DNA of 64,000 bases from Gordionus sp. m RMFG-2023 (Eukaryota; Nematomorpha; Gordioida; Chordodea; Parachordodidae): positions 27,629,366 through 27,693,365 of the forward strand of contig NC_088777.1 in the NCBI RefSeq assembly GCF_954871325.1, written 5' to 3'. Made by a program: the position numbers and the translations under genes. The notes under the pieces are model-generated. The model had not been told where the DNA came from. It was given only the letters and a program-made list of their open reading frames with translations, and did not search any database. Shown one piece after another: positions 1-10,094 of this stretch (positions are counted from its first letter, which is position 1; every line of letters begins with the position of its first letter).

Positions 1-900
1 AAATGGAAGATGACTATGGAAGCAAAGGGCCTGAAAATGAATGCATCAAAAACAAAGGTGATGATTGGTGGGGAAAATCTAAAGATAGAAGAATCAGGTA
101 AGTGGCCTTGTGGTGTATGTGGGAAAGGAGTTGCTAGAAATTCTATCCAATGCACCAGATGCCAGAAATGGGTACATAAAAGATGTAGTGGGAAAAAAGG
201 CAGTTTGATGTTAGAAAGAATGACCTTTATTTGTAAAACATGCATGAAAGGGATACATAATAATGATAACCTAAAAAATGGTGGTCTGGATATTGGCAAT
301 GGGTTAACCCTAGAAAAAGTGGATAAGTTTTGTTATTTAGGTGATATGCTAAACGCAGATGGTGGTGTAGATTCTGCTGTTGTTGCAAGGATCAGACAAG
401 CTTGGAAGAAGTTCAGAGAGATGTCATCTATTCTTACAAATAAAAAAGTTTCTCTGAAGTTAAAGGGGAAAGTTTACGTAAGCTGCGTGAGGAGTTGTTT
501 AGTTTATGGCGGTGAAACATGGGCAATGAAAGCAATTCACGAAGCCAAATTAGAAAGAACAGAGATGAGGATGGTTAGATGGATATGTGGGGTATCTCTG
601 AGAGAGAGAAAAACTAGCAAGGAATTGCGAGCAAGATTAGGTATAGAAATGATTGGTATGGTAATGCGACGAAATAGACTAAGATGGTTTGGGCATGTGG
701 AACGTATGACAAGAGATGACTGGGTAAAGAGATGCACAATGATGGAAGTAGGAGGATCAAGACCTAGAGGAAGACCCAAGATGACGTGGACAAATGTGAT
801 AGCGGCGGATATGAGAAGCTTGAATCTTACAAGTATTGATGCTCAGGACCGTCAAAAATGGAAAAGAAAAATCAGAGGGAAAACTGGCCTACCCGGGTAA
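1..900 (+). CDS. LINE reverse transcriptase, C-terminal part with PHD-like zinc finger (5' end outside window)
   Basis: The frame is open from base 1 and ends at the stop at 898-900, so the 5' part lies outside the window. Residues near the start (GLKMNASKTKVM) look like the palm motif that precedes the thumb in non-LTR reverse transcriptases. A Cys/His cluster follows (PCGVCGKG, QCTRCQKWVHKRC), spaced like a PHD or treble-clef finger. The next part (KFCYLGDMLNADGG, YGGETWAM, RLRWFGHVERM) is the usual C-terminal region of LINE polymerases. It copies its own RNA into DNA at a nicked target. The short tail after the stop contains GAAGAAGAA near 926-934, probably the LINE 3' end. The clade is not assigned. 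The frame has no break in this part. Confidence 0.85.
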   Translation, partial: KWKMTMEAKGLKMNASKTKVMIGGENLKIEESGKWPCGVCGKGVARNSIQCTRCQKWVHKRCSGKKGSLMLERMTFICKTCMKGIHNNDNLKNGGLDIGNGLTLEKVDKFCYLGDMLNADGGVDSAVVARIRQAWKKFREMSSILTNKKVSLKLKGKVYVSCVRSCLVYGGETWAMKAIHEAKLERTEMRMVRWICGVSLRERKTSKELRARLGIEMIGMVMRRNRLRWFGHVERMTRDDWVKRCTMMEVGGSRPRGRPKMTWTNVIAADMRSLNLTSIDAQDRQKWKRKIRGKTGLPG

Positions 901-1412
901 ACCTGGAAATCGCTATAAAACGGAGAAGAAGAATATAATCAATAAAAAACTTATCATCAATATCTATAATATGTAATCATAAATCATAATAAATTCCTAT
1001 TACTACAGGCCTTACCCCATAAATACTATCTACCACTGCTTCATTATAAATTATAATTTTAAATTGTTTTTTTTTCTTTGGTAATTGTGTGAATGACTTA
1101 TCCAAAAGCATAATATTCGGGGTAAAAAATATTATCATAGACAAAATTTTGAAACATTTAGATCTTAAGAGATGCTACTAATTAGGAATTAAATTATTTT
1201 TATTTATGAACCCCTCTCCCTATCTTTTTGGAAATTATAATAACAATTTTTAATTTATAAGATATCTTTAGAATTATTTATTTATCGTAAATAGGCTCTT
1301 TTACATTTTATAAGTAAAAAATTTGCTAATACAAAATATATAATACGCCACATTTTCAATATCTTTATTATTTTCATAAATAAAAAATAAAAATTTATAT
1401 TCAAAAAATAAA
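901..1412. other. LINE 3' tail, then AT-rich DNA without a gene
   Basis: The first ~40 bases look like the LINE 3' untranslated end. The rest is AT-rich and I see no coding or repeat signal in it. Confidence 0.4.
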
Positions 1413-2195
1413 TTACATAAAATATTCTTCGCGCAAATTTAAAATGTTAACATCCCACGAATTCACACATAGACATTGCTTCAAAGTTGTCGCTGACATT
1501 CGATTCCTTTTCTTAGTAATAGTGGCGGCGGCTCTAGAAAAAATACGTTCGCTGGCTACGGACGTAGATGAGAGCTTTGGAAAACGTTTCGAGTTTCTAC
1601 ACCACCAATCCACTATATCAACGGACGTTTGAGATACCGGATCTGCTAGGTATTCTTCAATTTCTTCTGTAGCTAGATTTGGTATAATGTACGCATTCCT
1701 TAATATAAAATATTTAAATTAACTAATTATTATCGTCGAATCTATTGTAAAACCTTGTAACAAACCTATTTTAAAAATGCCTATTTTGCAACGATATGTT
1801 TTATTAATTTTATAAATTCTTAGGACTCTATTTTTTTAAATAAATATTTTTATTAACTCCAATAACTGTTATAAATTTTGTTAAATGTAAGCATAATATT
1901 TAAATTTAGCCTCTCCAATTAAGTTTTAAAAATGTTATTTAGGAGGTTTTATAATGAGTATTCTAAATTAAGTATTTATATTTACCTTCTTAGCTCGTTC
2001 AAAATACTAACAGACATTAAATTTGATTCGTTATTTTCCTCTTTTTCGAATTCATATATAGATTTCGATGTATTGTAGTCATCAAATATTCTTTTAAATT
2101 TTTCATAATAGCCAAGGTTATTTAGGAAAATTGGTAAAAAGGTTTTTTTGATTCTTGGATCAAGAAATGAGCATGTAATTGATTTATAATCTAAT
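1413..2195 (-). pseudogene. hAT transposase remnant (C-terminal dimerisation region), with intron-like gap
   Basis: Read on the minus strand, 2190-1986 gives SFLDPRIKKTFLPIFLNN and further hAT-like sequence, and ~1709-1413 gives IVDWWCRNSKRFPKLS, then SVASERIFSRAA, the hAT dimerisation signature. Between them lie ~290 bases bounded by GTAAAT and TTAAG that read well as an intron, because the frame joins hAT-like sequence on both sides. The N-terminal half (BED finger, RNase H core) is absent, so it is a remnant that cannot transpose alone. The intron could instead be a small insertion. Confidence 0.7.
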
Positions 2196-2308
2196 CATTT
2201 TAAATATTAAACATCAAGATTTTCCTCTTTATATTGAAAATTTTTTGGAAAATCTTGTAAGTCAATATTCATTTTATAGATATACAACAAAAATTAATTT
2301 TAGATATT

Positions 2309-2791
2309 ATGGATTTTGAGATCATAAATGAAGAAATCGAATTTCTATTTCCAGTATACAAAAAATATTTTAAACTTCTAAAAGATTTTAATCCAAATGA
2401 TCAAACAAATTTAAGGGCAAAATGTCTTTTATGTTTGAAAACTATTTAATTTTCAAAAGTGAGCAGCTTCAATCTAAAAAAGCATCTAAAAGTAAAAAAT
2501 CTTTCTTTTAACAAAATGATTTAGAAGATTTTTTTGGATTCCATGAAATTGACCATCAGGAAGGACAAATATTTTTTAAATAATGATACCAAAATTACTA
2601 TTTTTGAGAAATTCCCTTAATTAAAAAATATCTTTATAAAATATAATACCTCGCTTCCCTCTAGTGCTCCTGAGGAGCGCCTATTTAGTATTGCAAAAGA
2701 GGTCTTAGGGGGGAGGCATGAATGTATGTTAGATTCTAATTTAGAAAATTTATTACTTTTAAATGCTAATAAAAGGTTAAAAATATTTTGA
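2309..2791 (+). pseudogene. Internally deleted hAT transposase (BED finger joined to dimerisation domain)
   Basis: From the ATG at 2309 the frame has a BED-type zinc finger (AKCLLCLKTI, then FNLKKHLK). After in-frame stops and a large deletion it runs into the hAT C-terminal domain (LPSSAPEERLFSIAKEV, then GGRHECMLDSNLENLLLL), ending at 2791. The whole RNase H catalytic core is missing, so this is a deletion derivative that could at most be mobilised in trans. It lies on the opposite strand from the neighbouring hAT remnant and is a different hAT lineage. Confidence 0.7.
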
Positions 2792-2894
2792 TAGATTTTA
2801 ATATAAATAAAACTTTTTGATAAAAAAATATGATTTTGTTTCGTATTTCTTCTAAAAAAATGAAAATCAAAGGAGCGATTATGGAGTGGCACTC

Positions 2895-3020
2895 CATTAC
2901 TTGAAGCGGGAGCTAGCTCCTTTTAAAAATGTAGTAGCGGTAGCGGGAGCTAGCTCCTCTTGAGAAGGTAGAAGCGGGAGCAGGAGTTAGCTACTTTTAA
3001 AAAGGAGCGTTAACAACTTT
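2895..3020. repeat. hAT 3' subterminal repeats and terminal inverted repeat
   Basis: Three imperfect copies of GCGGGAGCTAGCTCCT-like sequence, unusually GC-rich for the region, precede GTTAACAACTTTG. Read outward on the minus strand this gives CAAAGTTGTTAAC, a hAT-like end. It is probably the right end of the deleted hAT at 2309-2791. The matching left end was not found. Confidence 0.5.
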
Positions 3021-3840
3021 GCTTATTAGTAATGTATTACGATATTTCTGTGCATTTTGAAACAAAAAATATTTAAAAAATTAACACCCTATTTGAAATA
3101 AATGTTAATTATGACACAATAAAATACTAAAATTTTTTGAAATTGCAAAAAAACGAAAATCTTGTGTTGTTAAAAAGTGAGTTTTTACTGCTCAGACCTT
3201 GAATCGGAGTCGTAAAAATTGGCTCAGGCTCAAGCCCACTCAGGAGTTAGATCAAGCCGGCACTGGAACTTCTCGAGTGTAATTTTGAGCCAAAGTTTAT
3301 ATATATATTTACTATTTAGAAATAATATAATAAAATAATCTAGAATTTGTGTACCATGCCAAGCTGTTTTTTTTGCTTTTAAATTTTTTTTTACATAATA
3401 ATTTATTTTTTAATATAGAAATTAAAATATAAACAGTAATTTCTAGACAATCCAATCGCTCAAATTTTGATGCATCTGCGATTGAGGATTTTTATAAAAT
3501 AAATATTTTTATAAAATAAACATTTTTATTCCCCTTATTGATAAATTTTAATTTCAATTAAAGAAAAGTATATTATTCATAATTTTATATTAAAAAGCTT
3601 TTATTTTCTTTTGCCAGTTGAGTCTAACTGTTGATTACATTTGAAACACGAGAGGATAGTAAGAAAATCTTTTAGGCTGATGCAGTAGTCTCACATATGA
3701 TAGTTACTTTGTGATATCGAATTTTGGTAAAAAAATCTTGACAGAATAGAGTATTCTTGAAAATCAAAAAATGTTATGCAAGCTCTTTCCATGTGTAATT
3801 GCACCTTAGATTCCCTGCCTAAAATATCAAAACATTATTA

Positions 3841-3978
3841 ATTATTTTAGCTTCACTACCAATTCGTATCTTCACTAATGAAAGATCTTTTTCAACTTTA
3901 AAAAGGTTAAAAACTTATTTTAGAGATACCACCGGTAAAATACATTTAAATGTAAACCCCCCTACTAAATATTTATAG
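3841..3978 (+). pseudogene. hAT dimerisation-domain scrap
   Basis: A 45-codon open stretch reads LPIRIFTNERSFSTLKRLK then TYFRDTTG, close to the C-terminal signature (ERSFSxLKRxKxxxR) of the hAT branch with DUF4371-type transposases. It ends at a stop at 3976-3978. No upstream transposase sequence is recognisable. Confidence 0.55.
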
Positions 3979-4129
3979 GGAGATTGTTATAGATAAAAAT
4001 TTGATTCTAAATGAATTATCCAAATCTCAAAGAAAAGTAACCTCATAATCAAATTTTTTCATAAAATGAATTCTTAATTATAACATTTATATAATTTTTG
4101 TATTAACTCATAAAATTTATGCAATTAAT

Positions 4130-5039
4130 CAGGGTTGGCAAGTCGGTCAATTGACCTGGTCAAACACTCTAAAAAAAATCTGAAGAAAAAAATATTAAAA
4201 ATATCTTTAAAAAGAGAAAAATGATATAAATACATGTCATCATAATGTATTATTTTTAGGTCCCCGAAGGTGGTGGAGACTAAATTATTTTAAGTGATAT
4301 AATTAAGTTCAGAAGTATAAACGACATGTTTAATAGTTATATGGTAATCAGTAATTTCCGTAAGAAATAATCAATTCCGTTTGCCAACCATGCCCAATTA
4401 AGAGACTACCAATTCCTAGTTTTATTTTTTTTTAGAAAGAAATAGGTTGATTTGGGATATTCTTACAAAAATAGAAATCGATTGAAGATCTTGACATCAG
4501 GAAAATCGATTAAAAATATTAAAGAAAATGGTAATATTGAATATGAATCAGAACACTACTGAGAGCTAAACATTAGTTATTGAATTACAATGAATTTAAA
4601 AAATTGATAATATCCATTCATTCTACTATTATATTCAAAATAAAGTTAATATTGACTTAAAAAAACATTTATTTGAATTTTAGTATTTGACCGGTCAAAT
4701 ACAAAGTACTGTGTATATTTATATTTAAAAATATCGTCTTATTTTTATCATTATTTGAATCACTTATATTTTAAGTAATTGTTAAATTACTTTTTTTTAG
4801 AGTTTTTATACAGTAAAAATTTTTAATATTATAATTTGTATAAAATATCTACATTTTGAAATTTATTTTAAATAATAAAAATATATGATGAAATATTCTC
4901 TAAAATTTTGTTATATCCATATTTAAAATAAAAAATATATTCTATAAAGAATAATCTGGCTTCTAACAAGAATTAAATATATCAATTTATTTGACAAAAT
5001 GTAATGATATCGCAAGATAAAAATTTAAGCCCAACCCTG
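4130..5039. mobile_element. Repeat R, copy 1 (hAT-like MITE, CAGGGTTGG ends)
   Basis: It begins CAGGGTTGGCAAG and ends CCCAACCCTG, short inverted ends typical of hAT MITEs. Internal stretches at ~4290-4720 match 50430-50785 and 53488-53700 in order and orientation, so it is a dispersed repeat with at least two copies in the window. It contains the palindrome TTTGACCGGTCAAA near 4686. No coding capacity; no convincing target duplication. Confidence 0.6.
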
Positions 5040-5424
5040 TTCGAAAAAAATATATTAGGCCCTAATCGAAATTATTTTTTTAAAAATAGGGTTCGGGCCA
5101 AGGGTATAGTGCCATCTAAAAGTTATGGAACAAATTTAGCTAGCTCATGCTCATCGAGCTAGCTTAAATTTTTTCCCTCAAAATAGAGATGGCACACTAT
5201 TTCTACATAATTATAATATTAAAATTCTTATTCACAAATAAATAAATTTCTGCTCAAAAGTCGGCTTAAGTCAACTACTGAGCCACTTGAGTCTGAGTCG
5301 ATTTTTCGACTCAAAAACTGACTGAGTAAAGGGCTAAGTTGGTTTGGCTCAGCTATTTAACAATACTAATCTTATTACATTAAAACGAAGGTTAAACAAG
5401 GTAAAAAAAAAATATTAATTATAA

Positions 5425-5801
5425 TCATCGTTCGTTACAAATTTTCGGCCTAATAATTTTACGTCTTTTATATATTAAAATAAAATTACTTGTTGATGTA
5501 CTTATGCAATATGTTCTATTACACAGAGAGCATTTCCTATGCCCATTCTTCGGTGTTTCCACAAATATTTTTTTGCAAAGATCATTGCTAGATTTCAACG
5601 GGATCAAAATTTCATCTAATATCTTTAAAAAATTATCATTTATATGATTTTATAACATAGCTAACAGAAATATAAATTTACCTGAAGATCTTCACCAAAT
5701 TGAGATTGACTATTCAATAGTGAAGATTCAAAGAAATTTGTGGAATCATCCAAGAATGATAAACTGTCTGATGGGGTGAAAATAATGTCATCCTGATCCA
5801 T
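5425..5801 (-). pseudogene. hAT transposase N-terminus, two exons, BED finger
   Basis: On the minus strand an ATG at 5801-5799 opens exon 1 (5801-5682, 40 codons, MDQDDIIFTPSDSLSFLDD...). A 59-nt intron (5681-5623) has a GTAAAT donor and a TTTTTAAAG acceptor. Exon 2 (5622-5425) contains a BED-type finger, KCSLCNRTYCISTSTSNF. Exon 1 ends in phase 0 and exon 2 continues the frame. A stop follows at residue ~106 and the expected His pair and catalytic core are missing. It is the head of a hAT transposase, perhaps of the element whose right end lies near 7235. Confidence 0.55.
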
Positions 5802-6996
5802 AATTTAAAAAGTAATCAATTTTTTAAAATTAAAAAAAATTTATTTTAATAAAAGTAATAAAAATTTTATTTTAATAAAAGTAATTTAAACACATGCATA
5901 TATAATTATAATCTTTACAAATGTATAACAAAAGAAATAAAAGAAATTTCAATATTGCTTATAAAACTGAAAAATATGGTCAATATGTTTCATTAAATCA
6001 TCACAACATATTATTATATAAAAGTTATAAAAATATTATATTTTAAAATAAAAATATGTTGGTTTATATATCGGGCTGCAAAGAAAACTTTATTCGAACG
6101 AAAATGTAAACATAGGAACAAAATAAAACTTCACTTCATTTTATAATTTAAAAAAAATATCAATTTTTTTTCAAAATATTTTTTTTCTTTTAAGATATTT
6201 TTCTGGCATTTTGTTACACCCTTTTTGATTATTTATAGATATTTTATAACAATTAAATAAAATATATCTATCACTCTCTTGACTGTTAATTTCTAAATTA
6301 ATGTTTTCTAGTTTTCTAAATTAATTATATCTTACCGATAAAATTTTATTTTTTATGATAATGTTTATACATCCGTATAAGATTAATATTCATCATGACT
6401 AGGCACCTTACCTTATAAACCCAAATAGTATGATAAAGGTATATAAATTTGATGTTAGAAAAAAACTATGAGAAGCAAAATATAATTTTTTCCGATTACA
6501 AAGTGAAGTTAAGAATATATAACGTAAGGAAAATCTATCAAGTCATATGTATTTTACTGATTACATAATATTTAGTTTAAAATACAATATCAAAAATGAA
6601 ATTTTTTTAAACTAAATAATTAATAGCTATTTTGTATTTAGAAGATATAATTTTTATTTTCTTACCCTTTTCTCCTTCACACCCCTAACTATACCTCACT
6701 CTAGAACTACATATTGGATAGGGCGTAATTCCACTCATTTTGATAAATATACATCTGTACAAGTGTAGGTATCCCTGAGAAAAAAATTCAGCAAAATTAT
6801 AGGGAGGGTGGGCCTCCTTATAATTCACATTCGCTTACTTTCGGCAGATCTATAATCAATGTGATAGATAAGATATGAAGATATAAAAAGTTATAATTTA
6901 CTTATAAATAAATTAAAAAAAACATCTTTCTAATATCAAAAACAATGAACCCGGATTAAAACAAACTAGTTTAATTTTTTATATATTCAACAAATT
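5802..6996. other. AT-rich DNA, no gene seen
   Basis: No coding signal, RNA gene or repeat could be supported here. It may be the 5' untranslated part of the decayed hAT at 5425-5801. Confidence 0.35.
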
Positions 6997-7110
6997 GACC
7001 CAGCAAGCCAACCAAGCAAGCCAACCCAGCAGGCCGACCCAACAAGTCGACCCAGCAGGCAGACCCAACAAGTCGACCCAGCAGGCCGACCCAGTATGCC
7101 AACCCGGGTC
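6997..7110. repeat. Short-period GC-rich minisatellite (GACCCAGCAGGCC type)
   Basis: About nine imperfect units of 10-15 bases built on GACCCAGCAAGCC / GACCCAACAAGTC. G+C is far above the surroundings. The open frames through it encode only a repeated LVGSACW-like pattern, an artefact of the repeat. Confidence 0.75.
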
Positions 7111-7236
7111 GGCTCAACAGGCATAATGGGTCGGGCTGTGTCGTGGTCGATTTTTCGACCCTGGCTCTGGGTCGGGCCAATTTTTACGACTTCGACTCGG
7201 GGTCGTGGTCGAAAAAAACCATTTAACAACATTAGT
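7111..7236. repeat. hAT-like right end with GGGTCGG subterminal repeats
   Basis: Several GGGTCGG and GTCGTGGTCG units lead to CCATTTAACAACATTA. Read on the minus strand the end is TAATGTTGTTAAATGG, a hAT-type terminus like those at 3164 and 3020. Together with the minisatellite it probably marks the right end of a decayed hAT. Confidence 0.5.
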
Positions 7237-7635
7237 TCAATGGAAGTTACAAAAATAATTTCGCGAGTAAATGTAGCAGGTGGTATACTACTTTACGTTG
7301 TTTATCAAGAAACCGTAAATTAACAAAGAGGTTTATTGAGGAAATTTAACTAAAATATATTTGGAGGAAATGTAATAAATTAGTATTTATTATAATATTT
7401 AAAAAAAATAGAGCCTATGATAATTGATGATTAATTGTTATCTTAAAATGTATAATTTTATTTGAATTTTGAATACTTAGAATGAATATATGATAAAAAT
7501 ATATACTGATGATTACGTTTGTCTTCATGACATTCTAATAGTTTTTTTTAATAAAACCAACTTTTTAAAATATTTATTTATAAAAAATTGAATATTTTCA
7601 TCTATACTTAATTTCTTATCGTGTTGTTTTGTAAA

Positions 7636-8703
7636 ATGGTTATCTTAGTTGAAAATAATATATCCCATTCACAAGGTCATTTAATAAGGCAGAAAGATAC
7701 AACATTATATCTTGACGAGATAAGTTTTGGCAAAGGAAATCTCTTGATCAACACAAAGTTTACTAATGTCACTAAATTTATTTAACTTATTTATTAAAAG
7801 AAATATAATATGGGTGAATAGTGATAACAAAGGTATAACTCTTAGTTATTTACATCTCTCAGCACATGGAATCAGTAGAGATAAGTCACGAATATCTGAA
7901 GAATGTTTATGTTTATTTTACAATAAAAAAATCCAAAGTATATCATTTTATGATTTAAATTTACATTATTGTTTTATGATATATTATTTCAAATTATTTA
8001 GATTTATGTGACATGCTGAATATATCAGATAGTATATATATCGATACAACAACGGATAACCAAAATCATATAAATTCAACGTCATTTGATTTTAATGAAG
8101 GATTGTTACACAATGATAATGATTCTGATAATGAATATGAAAATACAAATATATATTTAGCTCCCTTAGATAAAGGAACATGTAAAAAATGATTTTTGAC
8201 TGCATTTATATTCTAATTATTTATAGTAAATAATATCTTAATTATTTTTGTTTAGGATCTAAAATTTATTTAAGTGAAATATAAAAATAAATATTCTACT
8301 TGAATAATTAGCATAGCTATAGGAGTATCAAAGCATGCCAAAAATTTACCAATATATTATTAATATCTAGACTTGCCTAAATTAAATTAAGCATGTCTAA
8401 AAAATAAAGCTAAGAATCAAATAAAAAAACTATCCTCACATTATTTTGGCTTACTTTGGGCACATCTAATTGAATTAGTGGCAACACTAACAAAAATATA
8501 ATATATTTGATGTTATTTTTAAAAAGTGGATTCTCTTTATCAAAGTATCAAGGAATTTCAAAGGTTGAATCCAGATCCAGAGGAACCACTAACTAATGAA
8601 GGTTTATATAGTTAAATTGATTTATTTTATAATATTTAAAAAGTTAATATTTATATTAAATATAGGTATTAATCCTTTTAATGTATCTATACATACATGT
8701 TGA
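7636..8703 (+). CDS. CLNS1A: pICln, methylosome subunit / chloride conductance regulatory protein (five exons)
   Basis: Exons 7636-7757, 7801-7937, 8002-8181, 8527-8601 and 8666-8703 join in frame to 183 codons; introns are 43, 64, 345 and 64 nt, all GT-AG. Order and spacing follow pICln: TTLYLDEISFGKGNLLI, then KRNIIWVN, GITLSYLHLSAHGISRD and ECLCLFYN (PH-like fold; compare human GTLYIAES, SLEYPTISLHALSRD and LYVMVNAK). An acidic loop (HNDNDSDNEYEN) follows, then IYLAPLDKGT and LNPDPEEP (human FRFVPSDKSA, LHPDPEDED). pICln binds Sm proteins and presents them to the PRMT5 methylosome for snRNP assembly in the cytoplasm. The C-terminal acidic tail is shorter than usual. The last exon is the least sure: reading through intron 4 would end the protein five codons later. 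Probably a functional host gene. Confidence 0.82.
8182..8526 (+). other. Intron 3 of the pICln gene
   Basis: This 345-nt intron is much longer than its 43-64-nt neighbours, from GTAAAA to AAAAAG. It holds repeated TTGCCTAAATTAAATTAAGCATG-like words, which may be a decayed small insertion. No ORF. Confidence 0.6.
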
Positions 8704-8737
8704 AATTAATTAATATATTAATTTTTTACAAAAATAA

Positions 8738-8789
8738 ATGCATTTCAAATGTCAAATTGGTCAAATTTCTATTTGGCTTGAAATGCATA
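8738..8789. repeat. Imperfect hairpin downstream of pICln
   Basis: ATGCATTTCAA (8738-8748) is exactly complementary to TTGAAATGCAT about 40 bases on, with further partial pairing inside (CAAATTG / TATTTGG). It lies just after the pICln stop and could be a small MITE or an RNA hairpin in the 3' untranslated region. Confidence 0.4.
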
Positions 8790-9022
8790 TGAAGTTCCCA
8801 ATTTGTAATGAATGATAATTAATTTAAATAAATGTATTTATGTATTTATATTCTATAAATATTAGAAAGGTATTAATTTATATAATAAAAATATTAAAAA
8901 TAAGTTTAAATATAAATTACAAATAAATTGTCCATCTTATAATAAAGTAAAATTTTTTATCTTTTATAAATTAAATTTTTTAAAATGATTATTTGTCTGC
9001 ATATATTTTATAATATTGTTAA

Positions 9023-9157
9023 ATGATGTATGGGAAATCATTAGATAAAAAGATAAGTAATATGATAATTGAATATTATAAGCAAGGATATCCACAATGT
9101 AATTTTTCTTTAGGGAATAAAGTTAACTGTTCTACAAAACTACCATTCAAGAAATAA
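9023..9157 (+). CDS. Small ORF or exon, unrecognised (44 aa)
   Basis: Two ATG codons in a row (9023, 9026) open 44 codons, MMYGKSLDKKISNMIIEYYK then QGYPQCNFSLGNKVNCSTKL, with a stop at 9155-9157. Its composition is protein-like, with less Lys/Asn/Ile/Phe bias than chance ORFs nearby. It lies ~320 bases beyond pICln on the same strand. I do not recognise it. It could be an exon of an unseen gene, a small protein or chance. Confidence 0.3.
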   Translation: MMYGKSLDKKISNMIIEYYKQGYPQCNFSLGNKVNCSTKLPFKK

Positions 9158-9405
9158 TAAATTGATCTAGCCCTAATCTTTATTAACTGTCAATTCTAAA
9201 GTAGAAGATGGTGTTTAAAATAACCATGTGTCAAAATGCACACAGTGCCAGGACCCCTCACTAGCTGGCCTTCAACAATTTTTTCCTCTAAAGCAACTAC
9301 TGCAAAACTTGGCATTCTTTGCAGAATTCTCCTGCACCTTTAAAATGTTCACCACATTAAAATTTTTAGCATTTTAAAATGTAATTAATAATGTGTATAA
9401 ACAGT
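9158..9405. other. Moderately GC-richer spacer, no gene assigned
   Basis: 9220-9350 is less AT-rich than its neighbours. It can be read on plus (KCTQCQDPSLAGLQQFFPLK) or minus (LVRGPGTVCILTHGYF) without an early stop, but neither reading matches a family I know. It ends at the target duplication of element A1. Confidence 0.3.
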
Positions 9406-10094
9406 ATTTGGGTCATTCCATGTCAAATCAATCACTTTTCGGCCGACCCCTTTCGATTTTGATGAAAAATCGTAGGCTGGTTATATATGTTCCCATTAGA
9501 TTAGAAATAAAATTTTAGCGGATGAGCAACTATATTAGCGGAGATATTTGGGGTTAAAGGTCTAAAAAACGTCTTTTTTTGCTTTTTACTGATGTTAAAT
9601 AACTAGTTTTTAATTTTAAACTAAATATGATCAAATATTGAATATAATATCAATAGCTAAGTTAATAATTTATGATTATGGCAAAAACATCAAAATTAAT
9701 TTTTGATAAAATATGGGTCATCTTATGGTCAGTTGAAAACTTGAAATTAATATTTCGAAATGTATATGATCTCCGATTTTTAATTTTTTTAAGAAATATT
9801 ATCCGCTTACTATTTTTTTAATAATTTCTTCAACAATTAGCATGGCTGGATATTTATTTTAAAAAATATTGCGATTTTTATACTTTAAAAAAAATAGATG
9901 GCGCTATATATAATAGTTTTAATATGTTAAAATTCATTTTTTTATTGATTAAAAATATTTTAATGTATATATATCATACTAAATCGATTACAATGTCCAT
10001 TATATATATTTATTTGTAATTCAGATCATAAATTTTTAAAATCTTCACAAATTTAGCCTAATTAAGATAGTTTATAAATTAATTAAATCTTACT

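Larger units (their letters stand above)
3164..5365. mobile_element. hAT-like non-autonomous element with nested pieces
   Basis: It starts GTGTTGTTAAA and ends TTTAACAATA, imperfect hAT-like inverted ends. The flanking octamers AAAATCTT (3156-3163) and CTAATCTT (5366-5373) agree at 6 of 8 positions, as an aged hAT target duplication would. Both ends are followed by short CAG/CTCAG-rich subterminal sequence (TGAGTCTGAGTCG and similar). Inside are a hAT coding scrap at 3841-3978 and the repeat at 4130-5039. No complete transposase remains. Confidence 0.5.

Noticed and set aside
1413-1632. Plus-strand ORF overlapping the first hAT remnant
   Set aside because: Antisense shadow; the minus strand carries the hAT dimerisation signature.
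6971-7323. ORFs encoding LGRLVGSACW-type repeats and an overlapping plus-strand ORF
   Set aside because: They are translations of the GC-rich minisatellite and hAT subterminal repeats; several frames are open only because the repeat lacks stops.
9181-9370. Conserved-looking coding stretch on either strand
   Set aside because: Neither reading has clear splice sites, a start or a family I recognise, so no gene was called.
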